This document shows, piece after piece, positions 26,506 to 37,905 of a DNA stretch of 64,000 nucleotides. The stretch lies in NCBI GenBank assembly GCA_965153355.1, contig OZ231128.1:27900001-27964000 (forward strand), read 5' to 3'. Every line of letters starts with the position of its first letter. The stretch's first letter is position 1. The notes under the pieces are model-generated. The model had not been told where the DNA came from. It worked only from the letters and a program-made list of their open reading frames with translations, and did no database searches. Both the position numbers and the translations under genes were made by a program. The DNA comes from Flaccisagitta enflata (taxonomy: Eukaryota > Chaetognatha > Sagittoidea > Aphragmophora).

Positions 26506-26894
26506 GACAAAGTGACTAGCAAATGATGGAAAATGATGGTAAATTATAATACCGGACCATATGTGATTATTTTGTTTTTTTTTTATCTGCATTTTCATCA
26601 AAGAAACTCTTTTTGTTATCTTTTATCCCATTTTTATGGTCAGAGTTAATGATCTGCAGTTCAGTGCGAAGCTCATCTCGGCGCAAAGTCGTTTTCTACT
26701 CCCCCTTCTCCCTCTTTTTTTCTTGCGGAACTTTACCATTACTTTTCACATAAAAAAAAAAAAGAGAAAATTCCTGCCGCTTTTATTTTTTGGGCATCAG
26801 CACCAAAGAGGCCAAAGACCCGTGTAAGAGAATTTTATCTTCTCATTCTCCATTTTCTCTTTCACTGTTCTATTTTCTATCCCCTCAACTTTTT

Positions 26895-27310
26895 AGAAAC
26901 CCAGCTCGAGGCCCCATTTCTAGCCTTTAGGCCCAAACTCTAGCCTCTAGGCCCAAATTCAAGTATCAAGGCCTGACTCCCAGCATCCAAATCCTTATGT
27001 CATAGCAAAAAAAAAAATCAGTTCAGATAAAAATCTTAGTCTTCTGCCCAAAATCTTAATCTTAAAATTTTCGTATAAAAGCCTGTCATCATAAGGGCTC
27101 AAATTTTAAGTTTGAGCCCAAATCTCAATATCAAGACCCAAATCCCAGCCCATAAACCCTAATCCCAACCCCAAAGACCAAATGAGAAATGACACTTTAA
27201 GATTCTCTAAAATTTTACTATCATTAGGATTCTCTAAAATTTTGATAATATCTAAGCTTTGCTTCCACTTTCACTTTTTAAACGTTGCATCGGGTACCGC
27301 TGACTATCTT
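26895..27310 (-). repeat. Degenerate family A element
   Basis: Decayed GAGGCCCAAATTCTAGCCT-like units followed by AACGTTGCATCGGGTACCGC-TGAC, the inverse of an A head. Confidence 0.5.
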
Positions 27311-27539
27311 TAGAACACTTTTGAAGCTATTTGTCTGTCACTTTCTCCCTAAGTCAAAGTCAGTTTGCTGATTTGTCTTTGGACTTTATGAATCACACTG
27401 TCTGGGTAGCTTAAACTTCAGAAAAGCTATCCCTTCCCTTGAATTCCTTTCCTGTAAACGCTACCTTAATTTCTCCACAAGTTTTCTTCTTTGTTTCATT
27501 CTTTCTCGTTCCATGATACTCCCTATTCTTCTTTACCTT

Positions 27540-27892
27540 TTTCTTTCTTCTTCTTTTTCTGCTTTCTGCTTTCTTCTTTCTGCTTTCTGCTTTCTGCTTT
27601 CTGCTCTCTGCCTTTTTCTTTTTCTTTTTCTTTTTCTTTTTCTTATTCTTTTTCTTTTTCTTATACTTTTTCTTTTTCTTCATCTTCTTCTTCTTCGTCT
27701 TCTTTTTCTTCTTCGTCTTCTTTTTCGCCTCCTCCTCTTCTTCTTCTTCTTCTTCTTCTTCTTCTTCTTCTTCTTCTTCTTCTTCTTCTTCTTCTTCTTC
27801 TTCTTCTTCTTCTTCTTCTTCTTCTTCTTCTTCTTCTTCTTCTTCTTCTTCTTCTTCTTCTTCTTCGTCTTCTTCTTCTTCTTCTTCTCTCC
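27540..27892. repeat. (CTTTTT)n, (TTCTGCT)n and (TTC)n microsatellites
   Basis: Successive pyrimidine repeats, with about 165 bp of TTC at 27728-27892. Poly-Glu, poly-Arg and poly-Phe frames across it are artefacts. Confidence 0.95.
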
Positions 27893-28071
27893 CTCTTCCC
27901 GTCTTTATCTCCCCATCTCGCTCCTCTTTTTTTTTTCTCTCTTGGCCATAAAGTCGCAAAAGCGAATGTGCGAAAAAGTACATGGAGAGAATAATCATCG
28001 GAATGAGCTGGCCGTACAGGAAGCAAAAGGTATTGTAAAACAACCGAGCTCAAGAGAAAATGAAAAAAGAA

Positions 28072-28129
28072 AACAAGGCCGGATTCACGGCTGCCCAAGA
28101 CGCGTGCGGGTGGCAAGGGGCAAAGATAA

Positions 28130-28130
<1 letters not shown>
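28072..28130 (+). repeat. Family B 5' fragment
   Basis: AACAAGGCCGGATTCACGGC to GCAAGGGGCAAAG; cut off by the (AC)n tract. Confidence 0.7.

Positions 28131-28208
<78 letters not shown>
28131..28208. repeat. (AC)n microsatellite, left of the GTTAATTAAC block
   Basis: About 78 bp of AC. A second AC tract at 30600-30637 sits on the other side of the block in the same orientation. Confidence 0.97.
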
Positions 28209-28212
<4 letters not shown>

Positions 28213-28214
<2 letters not shown>

Positions 28215-30590
28215 AGATATATCGTGAGCGATTTACCCTGCGTTAATTAACGGCACATTAACGCCTCTAATTAACAAAATTGTTCATAAAAGGCAAAAAA
28301 GTACTATTAATTAACGGTAGTTTTTATGCTGTTAATTAACACTTAAAAAACAGTCGCTAATTAACGGTATATAGGTACCATGAAATTAACTAAGAAAAAC
28401 TTTTTTTATTTTTGAGAAATTCACTGAAAAAAGTGCTAAAGGTTGTTGTTAATTATCAGGTACCTATAAGCTGTTAATTAACATGCTATTTTTTATGTTA
28501 ATTAACACCCTATTTTATGCGGTAATTAACACCAAAAAATATAGATTATTAACAAATTGTTAAAAATATACAATTTCTTTATGTTAATTAACAGGTAAAA
28601 TGTGGTGTTAATTAACATCAAAAACAGTGTGTTAATTAACACAGAAAAAATATAGATTATTAACAATTTGATCAGGTACCTATAAGCTGTTAATCAACAT
28701 GCTGTTTTTTATGTTAATTAACGCTAAATTTCATGCATTAATTAACACAAAAAAATATTGATGATTAACAAATTATTAAAGATACACAATTTTTTTGTAT
28801 TAATCAACAGGTGAAATGTAGTGTTAATAAGCAGCATAGAGGTACCTGATCAATTTGTTACTAATCTTTATTTTTTCTGTGTTAATTAACACTGTTTTTG
28901 ATGTTAATTAATACCACATTTCACCCGTAGATTAACCCTAAAAACTGTATATCTTTAACAATTTGTTTAAAATCCATATCTTTTTTCTGTTGATTAACGC
29001 ATGAAATGTGGTGTTAATTAACATCAAAAACAGTGTGTTAATTAACACAGAAAAAATACATTCATTAACAAATTGATCAGGTACCTCTATGCTGTTTATC
29101 AACACTATATTTCACCCGTTAATTGATACAAAAAAAATTGTATATCTTTAACAATTTGTAAATCATTAATATTTTTTTTAATTAATTAACGCATGAAATT
29201 TGGTGTTAATTAACATCAAAAACAGCATGTTGATTAACAGCATATAGGTACTTGATCAATTTGTTAATAATCTATATTTTTTCTGAGTTAATTGACAGGG
29301 TGTTTTTTCAATATTAATTAACACCACATTACACCTGTTAATTAACACAAAAAAATTGTAAATCTTTAACAATTTGTTAATAATCTATATTTTTTTGTGT
29401 TAATTAACGGGTGAAATGTGGTGTTAATTAACATCAAAAACAGCATGTTAATTAACAGCATATAGGTACTTGATCAATTTTCTAATGATTTATATTTTTT
29501 GTGTGTTAATTACCAGATGAAATTTGGTGTTAATTAACATCAAAAACAGCATGTTGATTAACAGCTTTAAAGTACCTGATCAAATTGTTAATTATCTATA
29601 TTTTTCTGAGTGAATTACCACACTGTTTTTTATGTTAATTAACACCACATTTCACCTGTTAATTAACACAAGAAAAAAATATATTTTAAACAATTTGTTC
29701 ATTATCTATATCTTTTGTGTTAATTAACGCATGAAAAGGGGTCTGGATTAACATTAAAAAAAGCATGTTGATTAACATCATATAGTTACCTAATCAATTT
29801 GTAGATAATTTATACTTTTTCTGTGTTAATCAACAAGCTGTTTTTGATGTTAACTAACTCTATATTTCACCCGTTAATTAACACCAAAAATTGTATTTTT
29901 TGAAAGAATTTGTTATTAATCTACAATTTTTTGTGTTAATTAATACATGAAATGTGGTGTTAATTAACATAAAAAACAGCATTCTAATTAACAGCATATA
30001 GCTACCTGATCAATTTGTTAATAATCTATATTGTTTCTGTGTTAATTAACACGCTGTTTTTCATGTTAATTAACACCACATTCCACCTGTTAATTAACAC
30101 CAAAAATTGTATATTTTAAACAATTTGTTGATAATCTATATATTTTTTGTTTTCAATGCATGAAATGTGGTGTTAATTAACATAAAAAAATGGCATGTTG
30201 ATTAACATCATATAGGTACCTGATAAATTTGTTAATAATCTATATTTTTTCTGTGTTAATTAACATGCTGATTTTTATGTAAATTAAAACCACATTTCAC
30301 CTGTTAATTAACACCAAAAAATTGTATATTTTTAACAATTTGTTGATATCATATATTTTTTTTGTGTTAATTAACGCATGAAATGGGGTGTTAATTAACA
30401 TAAAAAACAGCATGTTAATTAACAGCATATAGGTACCTGATAATTAACAACAACCTTTAGCACTTATTTTCAGTAAATTTCTCAAAAACAAAGACATGTT
30501 TTTCTTAGTTAATTTCCTAGTACCTATATAGTGTTAATTAACAGTGTTAAAGCACCGTTAATTCCCATGGCCAAAATTAGGGACGATATA
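28213..30590. mobile_element. Inverted-repeat element filled with a GTTAATTAAC satellite
   Basis: Seen: over 150 bp of inverted termini (GAAATTAACTAAGAAAAAC, then AGTGCTAAAGGTTGTTGTTA and ATCAGGTACCTAT) at 28370-28490 and 30410-30540. Between them lies an array with a period near 214 bp (AGGTACCTGATCAATTTGTT at 29247, 29462, 29783, 29998, 30212, 30430; one half-period step at 29572). Units run in reverse orientation at 28460 and 28675, forward at 28850, reverse at 29070, then forward to the right end. The palindrome GTTAATTAAC or close variants recur every 40-60 bp. AC microsatellite lies on both sides in the same orientation, suggesting insertion into one tract. No ORF. Confidence 0.75.
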
Positions 30591-30596
30591 ACAGCA

Positions 30597-30599
<3 letters not shown>

Positions 30600-30637
<38 letters not shown>
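30600..30637. repeat. (AC)n microsatellite, right of the GTTAATTAAC block
   Basis: AC tract in the same orientation as 28131-28208. Confidence 0.95.
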
Positions 30638-30639
<2 letters not shown>

Positions 30640-30756
30640 GCACGCACACACCTGCAGAGAGACTGCGGTTAGACACCTGAATGTCACATTGAGATGTGAT
30701 AGATCAAAAGAAATTATTGCAATGCCATCAATAAATGCCAGATTATAATTTATATT

Positions 30757-30890
30757 TTGTTTGCTAAGTTAGTTATGCTAAATGGAAAACTAGGAGTGAT
30801 GCGCGTAGTAACTAGTCATTGGGGGCTCATAAGGCCCTCTTCCATTTTTTTCAGTTTGGGTATAGTGAGGAATATTGTTCCACCTATCAT
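30757..30890 (+). repeat. Direct repeat L, copy 1
   Basis: About 133 bp from TTTGCTAAGTTAGTTATGC to CCACCTATCAT, over 95 percent like 32711-32845 by eye; the hAT-like element sits at its right end. Confidence 0.85.
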
Positions 30891-31111
30891 CAGGCCTGAG
30901 CGATTGTATTGGGTATTGGTATTGGGTTTACAATATTCTTTTGTATTGGGTTTTCCCAATACATGTAGCTTATTTTGTAATTTTTCCAATACATTACAAT
31001 ACTGTACAATATCACAAAAAAAATAATCTGGGGAGAATAAGCTCTATTAGAAAAAGATTAAATGAGATGAAGAGGAAGAGGAAAAGCATTCAAAGGTCTG
31101 AGGGAGAACAA

Positions 31112-31252
31112 AACAAGGCCGTATACACTCCCCCTAAGTCGCGGACGGGTGGGCAGGAGCGGAATAGCAAGAAAACGCTCGCATTTTGTTTTGGTTACCG
31201 ACCGACCGACCGACCGACACGGCGAGTTCTAGAGTCGCGAGTCCGCGACTAA
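31112..31252 (+). repeat. Family B element inside the hAT-type element
   Basis: AACAAGGCCGTATACACTCC to CGCGACTAA; five CCGA units; hairpin AGTCGCG-AGTC-CGCGACT. Confidence 0.85.
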
Positions 31253-31569
31253 AAAGTGGAGAAGGTGAGAGATAAAGGGAGAGGAAAAGGAGGATTTGCT
31301 GAAATAAAGAGTTGGTTAGGGATGAAAAGACAAGGAAAAGGAAGTGGGTTAGGGAGGAGGAAGAGGAAGTAATTGGAGAGGGGGAAAAAGAAGAAGATAA
31401 AAAATCTGAATAGAAGAGAGAAAAAGAAAAAAAAAGAGAGAGAGAGTGGGGGAGAGAGAGAAAGAGAGAAAAGAACAAAGAAATTGAGATAAAAAAGAAT
31501 TAAAAATTTTTTCAGTTGTCTAATAAAAAAAAATGTTATAACCAAAAGTTTTATCTTTTTTTTATATTG

Positions 31570-31700
31570 TTAGTCGCGTGCACGCGACTCTACAACCCAC
31601 TCTGTCCGTCTGTTGGTCGGTCAGTCGGTCGATGACACTTTGCTTTTTCGCTGCTCCTGCCCACCCGCACGCAACTTCGGCTTGTGTATACGGCCTTGTT
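31570..31700 (-). repeat. Family B element, minimal form, inside the hAT-type element
   Basis: 131 bp, the shortest complete copy: hairpin AGTCGCGTGCACGCGACT, GGTCGGTCAGTCGG, CTGCTCCTGCCCACCCGCAC, ending GGCCTTGTT. Confidence 0.87.
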
Positions 31701-31927
31701 AATATACTATCAAATTATAATCATTTCTAATACTTAGTTTAGCATTAAAACTATATAAAATTATATACATATTATAATGTAATGTATGTGATGATAATAT
31801 ATTGTATATAATTTTGATGGATATTGTATTGTATTGGTATTGTATTGTATTGTCCCAATACTTGAAAGTATTGTATTGGTATTGTATAGTTGACAAAAAT
31901 GCTATATAGCTCAGGCCTGCCTATCAT

Positions 31928-32710
31928 ACTACTCAGTACCTTGGATTAACACCCCTGACAAAATTAAGCGAACTGAGGTTAAATTTCATCTATTTGAGCA
32001 TGGCAAAGTGATTTGAATGGTACTTAAGGAAATGTTTATACATTATGGGGTTATTTCCGTCCAACTTTAGCCAAAAATACCACATAGATTAGGTTGAAAA
32101 CCTATTAAAATCTATATAACGCCATTGATAACAGACACTCCCACTTAGTCTATTATAACTAGTTTCCTTATTGTAGAGTTTTGACAGCTACAAGGGCCGC
32201 CCCTGTCCCTGTCCATGGCCTCGAGCTCCTAAAATCATTAAAAGAAAAAGTTATAAGCAGTCAAAGACAAATAACTTAGGTATAGACCTCGAAAAACAGC
32301 TAAAATCATGTGTCATCTTAATGTAAAAATGTCGCTGGGAAAATCAGTAACAATAATATTCGTCATTTCTGACTTATCACCTTCTCACCCTTCTACCAAT
32401 GAATAATCCCTCTCTGTTGCTCTACCATGTCAAAATATGATATTTTAGCTATCTCTATGTCAAATCTTGTAGAGCTGGCGCCATTATTTCACACTTCATG
32501 GCATATGTTCCCAGTTCGCCTAATTATGTCAGGGATGTTAGAATGTCCGGCGGTCGCATTAAGCTTGACCTCGATTCTATCCTTCAAGGGTATGGTTTCT
32601 TAACAATGTTACCCTCGGATGATTTGTTGAATTTTGGTAACACAGGTAACAATCATTTGCCCTTAGCTATTTTGGTAAGCATTAGTGTTTTGGGTTAGAC
32701 TCAGAATGGA
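31928..32710. other. Interval without recognised genes
   Basis: Old dispersed sequence: 32600-32680 resembles 12450-12525. No supported exon. Confidence 0.45.
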
Positions 32711-32845
32711 TGTTTGCTAAGTTAGTTTTGCTAAATGGAAAACTAGGAGTGATGCGCGTAGTAACTAGTCATTGGGGGCTCACAAGGCCCTCTTCCATAT
32801 TTTTCAGTTTGGGTATAGTGAGGAATATTGTTCCACCTATCATAT
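32711..32845 (+). repeat. Direct repeat L, copy 2
   Basis: Matches 30757-30890 and ends at the same CCTATCAT; here no element is inserted, so it shows the uninterrupted site. Confidence 0.85.
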
Positions 32846-33354
32846 ATACATTATTGAACGATATCATTGACTTTGCTCATGGTCTAAATAAAGGTGCGTA
32901 TTTATCATGTTCCCGCTTCAGCTCAAAAGCTATATGCGCGCCTATCACGACGTCTAAACAGAAAACGACAAGGAAATGACAGAGAAAAAGTGCTGTCTCA
33001 TCGAAACGAAATATGGGCTGGAAAAAAAAAGACAGGCAAAAATAAAGGGGGACTTCATGTACATATATGCAGGGAAAGTAGAAAAAATGAGAGAGAAAGA
33101 AAGAGAAGAGAAGAAGAGAGAAGATTATGGAATCTACGGAAGTTTGGACCCGCTCATACAGTCGAAATGCACCTAAATTGACAAAAAAAAAAAAAAAAAG
33201 GAAGAGGAAGAGTGTGTGTTTTGTGCATATAAACATGTACGTTTATGAGTATGAGTGAAAGATTTTTGAGATGTGAGAGAGAGATTTGTCACGCACAGGA
33301 AGACTGACACAGACAAACAGACTGAACAAAAGAAAGAAAAACAATAGTGACAAA

Positions 33355-33475
33355 AAAAAAGAGAAGAAACAAAGAAACAAGGAAACAAAGAAACAAAGAA
33401 ACAAAGAAACAAAGAAACAGAAAACCAAAAACAAAGAAACAAAGAATGAAACGAAGAAAGAAAGAAAGAAAGAAA
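33355..33475. repeat. (AAACAAAG)n and (GAAA)n microsatellites
   Basis: AAAGAAAC units to about 33445, then GAAA running into the left edge of an A element. Confidence 0.92.
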
Positions 33476-34087
33476 AATAGTCGCAAAAGCGTTACATGGT
33501 CAGCGGTACCCGATGCCCCTAAGTTAGTGTACGTGGAAATGAGATTATGAGAGGGGCAGCGGCCCCGGAGGGGCCGATGACCTATGATTCCACATAGGAC
33601 AATTTTCTCCGGTGTGAGAAGCTGGTTTGGAGGGCTGAAAGGCCTGATTTTGGCTCTGAAAGGTCTGATTTAGGGTGTGAGAGGTGTGGTTTGGGGTCTG
33701 AGAGGCTTGATTTGGGGTCTGAAAGGCCTTATTTGGGTCTGAGGGGTCTAATTTGGGGTCTGAAAAGCCTGACATGGGGTCTGAGGCCTGATTTGGATCT
33801 GAGAGGCCAAACTTGGGGTCTGAAAAGCCTGATCTGGGGTCTGGGAGGCCTGATTTGGGGTCTGAGAGGCCTGATTTGGGGTCTGGGAGGCCTGGTTTGA
33901 GGTCTGAGAAGCCTGATTTGGGGTCAGAAAGGTCTGATTTGGAGTTGAAAAGGCCGGATTTGGGGTCTGAGAGGCTTTATTTGAGGCTTGGGGGAGGGGG
34001 GGGACGGACGGACGGACGGACGGAAACCGGAGAAAATTGCCCTATGTGGAATCATAGGTCATCGGCCCCTCCGGGGCCGCTGCCCAA
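33476..34087 (+). repeat. Family A element inserted in an (AAAG)n tract
   Basis: TAGTCGCAAAAGCGTTACATGG head, GGCAGCGGCCCCGGAGGGGC arm, core of 20-21-bp units (GGTCTGAGAGGCCTGATTTGG split as GGTCTGAGAGG / CCTGATTTGG), (GGAC)4, and the inverse arm with CCCCTCCGGGG. GAAA repeats lie on both sides. Confidence 0.88.
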
Positions 34088-34088
34088 A

Positions 34089-34176
<88 letters not shown>

Positions 34177-34238
34177 AAAAAGAAAGAAAGAGAAAAGAAA
34201 GAAAGAAAGATAATAAGAAATAAATAAATAAAGAACGA

Positions 34239-34314
<76 letters not shown>

Positions 34315-34318
34315 AACA
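34088..34318. repeat. (AAAG)n microsatellite
   Basis: About 230 bp of AAAG with a short AAATAAAG interruption; followed by (ACAG)n-rich sequence to 34500. 34500-35080 shows no recognised feature. Confidence 0.95.
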
Positions 34319-35079
34319 GAAAGAGAGATAACAAAGAAAGACAAAAAGAGACAAGAAAGGTAGGCAGAAAGAGACATTAAGAAAGTCAGTTAGACAGACA
34401 GACAGACAGAAAGACAAGCAGACAGACAGACAGAAAGACAAGCAGACAGACAGACAGAGAGACAGAGAGACAGATAGAAAGACAGACGGACAGGTAGACA
34501 GATAGAGAATGAGAGCCGGAAAGGTACAGAATAAAAAAAGGTAAAATGTGAGGCCGCACGTTTTTGTCCGAAGATGCCACGAGCGCTTCCCCGGGGAAAT
34601 GGAAAAGGGTTTAGAAAAAAGTAATCAGCAATCGGTGAACGGCGAACGGAAAATAAGGGCAAAACTGAATAAATGAATGAAAAACAAGAATGAATGAACA
34701 GATGGCGGGAAACAGTGATGTATTGGAGCTCCAATGTTTCTCACATCTGCCTGATACTTTAAGACCAATTCTTATTAAGGGTAGATGTAAAAGAAAAGGA
34801 TCAAGCTTTGCATAATCATGAGCAGATTTTTGTAATTTTTCTAGCAAAGTGAGTTGGCTTTTGAGTTACCTTTTTTCAAAGAGACCGCTTAGCTTCGTTT
34901 TCTTAAGTTCAATCTCTCACAATTCAGGACCGACTGCATTTCAAGACCGACTTTTACCATGTGGTGATCATGGCATCCCATACATTCACGACTGGAAATC
35001 AGTCCAAATGAAAATAAAAGAATTAGTGAATAAGTCAGTGATTTAACGAGTTGGAAAGGAATTATAGTCGAACTAGTCA

Positions 35080-35440
35080 TCCAAGGGTCGCACATGGTCA
35101 GCGGTACCCGATGCCCTGCTTGGAGTCATCAAGTGAAGTAGTGGAGTGAGAGCAGGGCAGCGGCCCCAAAGGGCCAATGTCCTGTAGGACACAGGGGTGA
35201 ATTTTGAGACGTCCTGAGGCAGATTTGACGTCGGGATGGCAGAATTGAGGTTTAAGGGGCAGGCTTGAGGCCTAGAGGACAAATTTGAGGCCTGAAGAGT
35301 TGATTTGAGGCCTGGAGGGCGGATTAGATGTCTGGAGGGCTGATTTGAGGTCTTGAGGGCAGATATGAGGTCTGCAGAGCTGATTTGAGCTACCCCTGTG
35401 TCCTACAGGACATGGGCCCTTTGGGGCCGCTGCCCAAAAA
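35080..35440 (+). repeat. Family A element, subtype with GTCCTGTAGGACAC arm
   Basis: GTCGCACATGGTCAGCGGTA head, GCAGCGGCCCCAAAGGGCC, about 20-bp GA-rich core, right arm GTGTCCTACAGGACATGG and GCCGCTGCCC. Directly followed by another A element. Confidence 0.8.
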
Positions 35441-35870
35441 GCGAGAGATGGTCAGCGGTACCCGGGCCCAGACTGAATAGTTTGTCACTGAACTAAAGGA
35501 GGGAGTAGGGCAGCGGTCCGGAATGAGTCAATGACCTAGGCTTTCACGCATACGGTATGAAGGATTTTCTTCTCCTTCTGGCCGAATTTGGAAGAAATTG
35601 GCAAAATTTGGCAGAATTTTGCAGAAATTGCTGTATATGGCAGAATCTGGCAGAAGTTGGCGGAATTCGACAGAATTTGGCAGAATCTGGTGTAATTTAG
35701 CAGAATTTGGCAGAATTTGGGCCTCACGACTAAGATTTTAGCCTTGAGGCTGGGATATTGGCCTCAAGGTTGGGGGGGGGGGGATGTAGGCGGAGAAAGA
35801 GAAGGAGGAGAATAATTCCCATATGTGTGAAAGCATATGTCATCGACCCCTTCGGGGCGGCTGCCCAATA
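35441..35870 (+). repeat. Family A element with an AATTTGGCAG core
   Basis: GATGGTCAGCGGTACCCGGG head; core is mostly GGCAGAATTT/AATTTGGCAG units; right arm GTGAAAGCATATGTCATCGA then CCCCTTCGGGG. Head-to-tail with the previous copy. Confidence 0.8.
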
Positions 35871-36059
35871 AGAATCTCATCATGGACCAAAAGGCGGACA
35901 GAGCAAGAGAACAAATAACCAAAAATCCAATCTCCTAACAAAACATTGGTTATCAATTGCGTTTCATTTGAAATTCACTACAATAAGAACATGCACTTGC
36001 CGAATTGTCACCGGCACCGCATGTTTGCTTTATTACTGCCGTAAGATGATTCTCAGGTC

Positions 36060-36290
36060 AGAAAAAGCAAACAAGCACGGGAAAAAGTCGCGGACGGTTT
36101 GGCAGGAAGAGTATTACAACAAGTGGTCACAAACCAAAAGTACATACAACTACATACACGACAAGTATTCATCTAGAACTGACTTGAACGGCCCCAAAAG
36201 AGACAAAAGAAACAAAGATAATTAAATAAAACAAAACCGAACGGACAGACGGACCGATACAGCGACGAAAAAGGCGCGGACGAGTCTTGA
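36060..36290 (+). repeat. Decayed family B fragments
   Basis: GTCGCGGACGGTTTGGCAGG near 36086 and ACGGACAGACGGACCGATAC near 36240 recall the two halves of B; the rest has diverged. Confidence 0.35.
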
Positions 36291-36314
36291 CCAATGACCA
36301 TTAAGGCTATAACT

Positions 36315-36600
36315 TCACGGAAGACGACAAGGATGACGATGACGATGAAATAACCGCCAATATCGACGCCGATACCGATGCCAACGGCGCCACCGATGCC
36401 GATGTCGACGCCGAGTCGACAACAACACCGTCGCCGACGTCGCCGAAGATGCTGATAACGCTGACGACGACAACGCCGAAGACGCCGAGTCGACAACAAT
36501 ACCGCCACCAACGACGCCGTCAACGCTGACGACGAAAACGCCGACAACGCCGACGACGACGACGCCGACGACGCCGACAACGACGATGCTGACCGCATAT
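36315..36600. repeat. GC-rich trinucleotide minisatellite (GAC/GCC)
   Basis: Imperfect 9-bp themes GACGACGCC and GATGCCGAC, open in several frames on both strands, with no flanking splice sites I trust. Confidence 0.75.
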
Positions 36601-36784
36601 GGCCGTAATATTACTGTCTTGATGTCTAAACCGGCAAACTTGGCGGTCTCATTTCTTGGAATAACAAAAGGAGATGCCAGCAAAAACGAAAAAGACATGA
36701 ATATTATGAAAAGACACGAAGACTGAGGTCAGGGCCAGATGCAAGAGGGGAATGTGGGAGGACCAGGTAAAGATGAAAATGCCG

Positions 36785-36925
36785 AACTGTATCTATGGTC
36801 TAAGAACTGCATCTGTGGTCTTAGAACTGTATCTGTGGTCTAATAACTGCATCTGTGGTCTTATAACTGCATCTGTGGTCTTATAACTGCATCTGTGGTC
36901 TAAGAACTGCATCTGTGGTCTAAGG
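36785..36925. repeat. 20-bp minisatellite
   Basis: Seven near-perfect units of CTGCATCTGTGGTCTAAGAA, with TAAGAA/TTATAA variation. Confidence 0.92.
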
Positions 36926-37035
36926 AAGACGAAAAGGTCATCACTATCTGGAGGCTTAATGTGGATTCCTACCAGGTGGTGTCGTGATTCGCGCAGAAAC
37001 AACTGCTTGAAAGCAGATGTGCGAGTCAAAGTAAG

Positions 37036-37090
37036 ATTTTAGTCGCGGACACGCGTCTGTATACTGAATACAATGCGTGTCGGTTCGTAG
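37036..37090 (-). repeat. Family B fragment
   Basis: TTAGTCGCGGACACGCGTCTGTATAC is the hairpin end in two parts (TTAGTCGCGGACACGCG / TCTGTATAC); the remainder is replaced by an A element. Confidence 0.5.
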
Positions 37091-37091
37091 G

Positions 37092-37902
37092 TTAAAAAAG
37101 CAGCCCAAAGGCAGTAAGTGGTCAGCGGTATCCGTGCCCTGCTTGAGTAGGAAGTGATGAAGGTTGAGAGGGAGCAGGGTAGCGGCCCCGAAGGGGACGA
37201 AGTCCTGTAGAACACAGGGGGAATCTGTCCGTCCGTCCGTCCATCCGTTGGTCCGTCCGTCCGTCCGTCCATCCTGTATGCCTTCCTTCTGTCCAGGATG
37301 TCCTGTTATTCAAATTTTCATTGAATATCAAGGAGAACTGACAAAAGACAGAATATGGACAATGGTACCCTTGCCATTTTTGTATAGTTTGTAGGTTAAG
37401 TTGAGGCAGGAGCAGGCCAGGATCTGGGTCTCTGAGGCCAGAATCTGGGTCTCAGAGACCAGTTTCTTGGTCTCAGAGGCAAGGATTTCAGTTTCTGAGG
37501 TCAGGATTTGGTCCTCTGAGGCTAGGATTTAGGTCTTTTGGGCCAGCACCTAGGTCTTGGAGGTCAGAATCTGGGTCCCAAAGGTCAGGATCTGGGTCTC
37601 TAAGGCTTGGATGTGGGTTTTTGGAGCCAGAATCTAAGTTTAAGGGGCCAAGATGATAGAACTCAGGCCAGAATTCAGGTTTTCTAGCCAGATAAGGCCC
37701 ATTTTACCTGGTCTTAGGCCATTTTGCCTGGATTTGGCCAATTTTGGGCGGATTTGGGCCATTTTGCTCAGATTTGGGCTATTCAGTTTGGATTTGGGCC
37801 CCAAAGGAGACGAAGCCGAGGGTGGGGTGGGGGGGGGGACAGACGGACGGACGTACGGACGGACGGACAGATTCCCCCTGTGTTCTACAGGACTTCGTCC
37901 CC
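37092..37902 (+). repeat. Family A element, CCCAAAGGCAGTAAGTGG subtype
   Basis: Head CCCAAAGGCAGTAAGTGG, arm GGGGACGAAGTCCTGTAGAA, (CCGT)n tract, core units GGTCTCTGAGGCCAGAATCTGG-like (21-22 bp), and the inverse arm at 37865-37902. It is the inverted partner of 42216-42955. Confidence 0.83.
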
Positions 37903-37905
37903 GTC

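Larger units (their letters stand above)
30891..31919. mobile_element. hAT-type non-autonomous element with 8-bp target duplication CCTATCAT
   Basis: Termini CAGGCCTGAGC at 30891 and GCTCAGGCCTG ending 31919; CCTATCAT at 30883-30890 and 31920-31927. Subterminal regions are rich in GTATTGGTATTG and its inverse. CAG termini with an 8-bp duplication are hallmarks of hAT. No transposase. Two B elements (31112-31252 forward, 31570-31700 reverse) lie inside, so they are younger or travelled with it. Confidence 0.85.

Noticed and set aside
27411-28250. Poly-Glu, poly-Arg and poly-Phe frames
   Set aside because: By-products of (TTC)n and (CTTTTT)n.
28213-30590. CRISPR-like spacing of the GTTAATTAAC motif
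   Set aside because: Animal DNA; the intervening sequences are themselves repeated with a 214-bp period, so they are not unique spacers.
31570-31700. Family B as a tRNA-derived SINE
   Set aside because: No A-box or B-box promoter match and no poly-A or simple-repeat 3' tail; it ends in a hairpin.
36315-36600. Coding exon in the GAC/GCC-rich block
   Set aside because: Open on both strands because of trinucleotide repetition; no splice sites or known domain.
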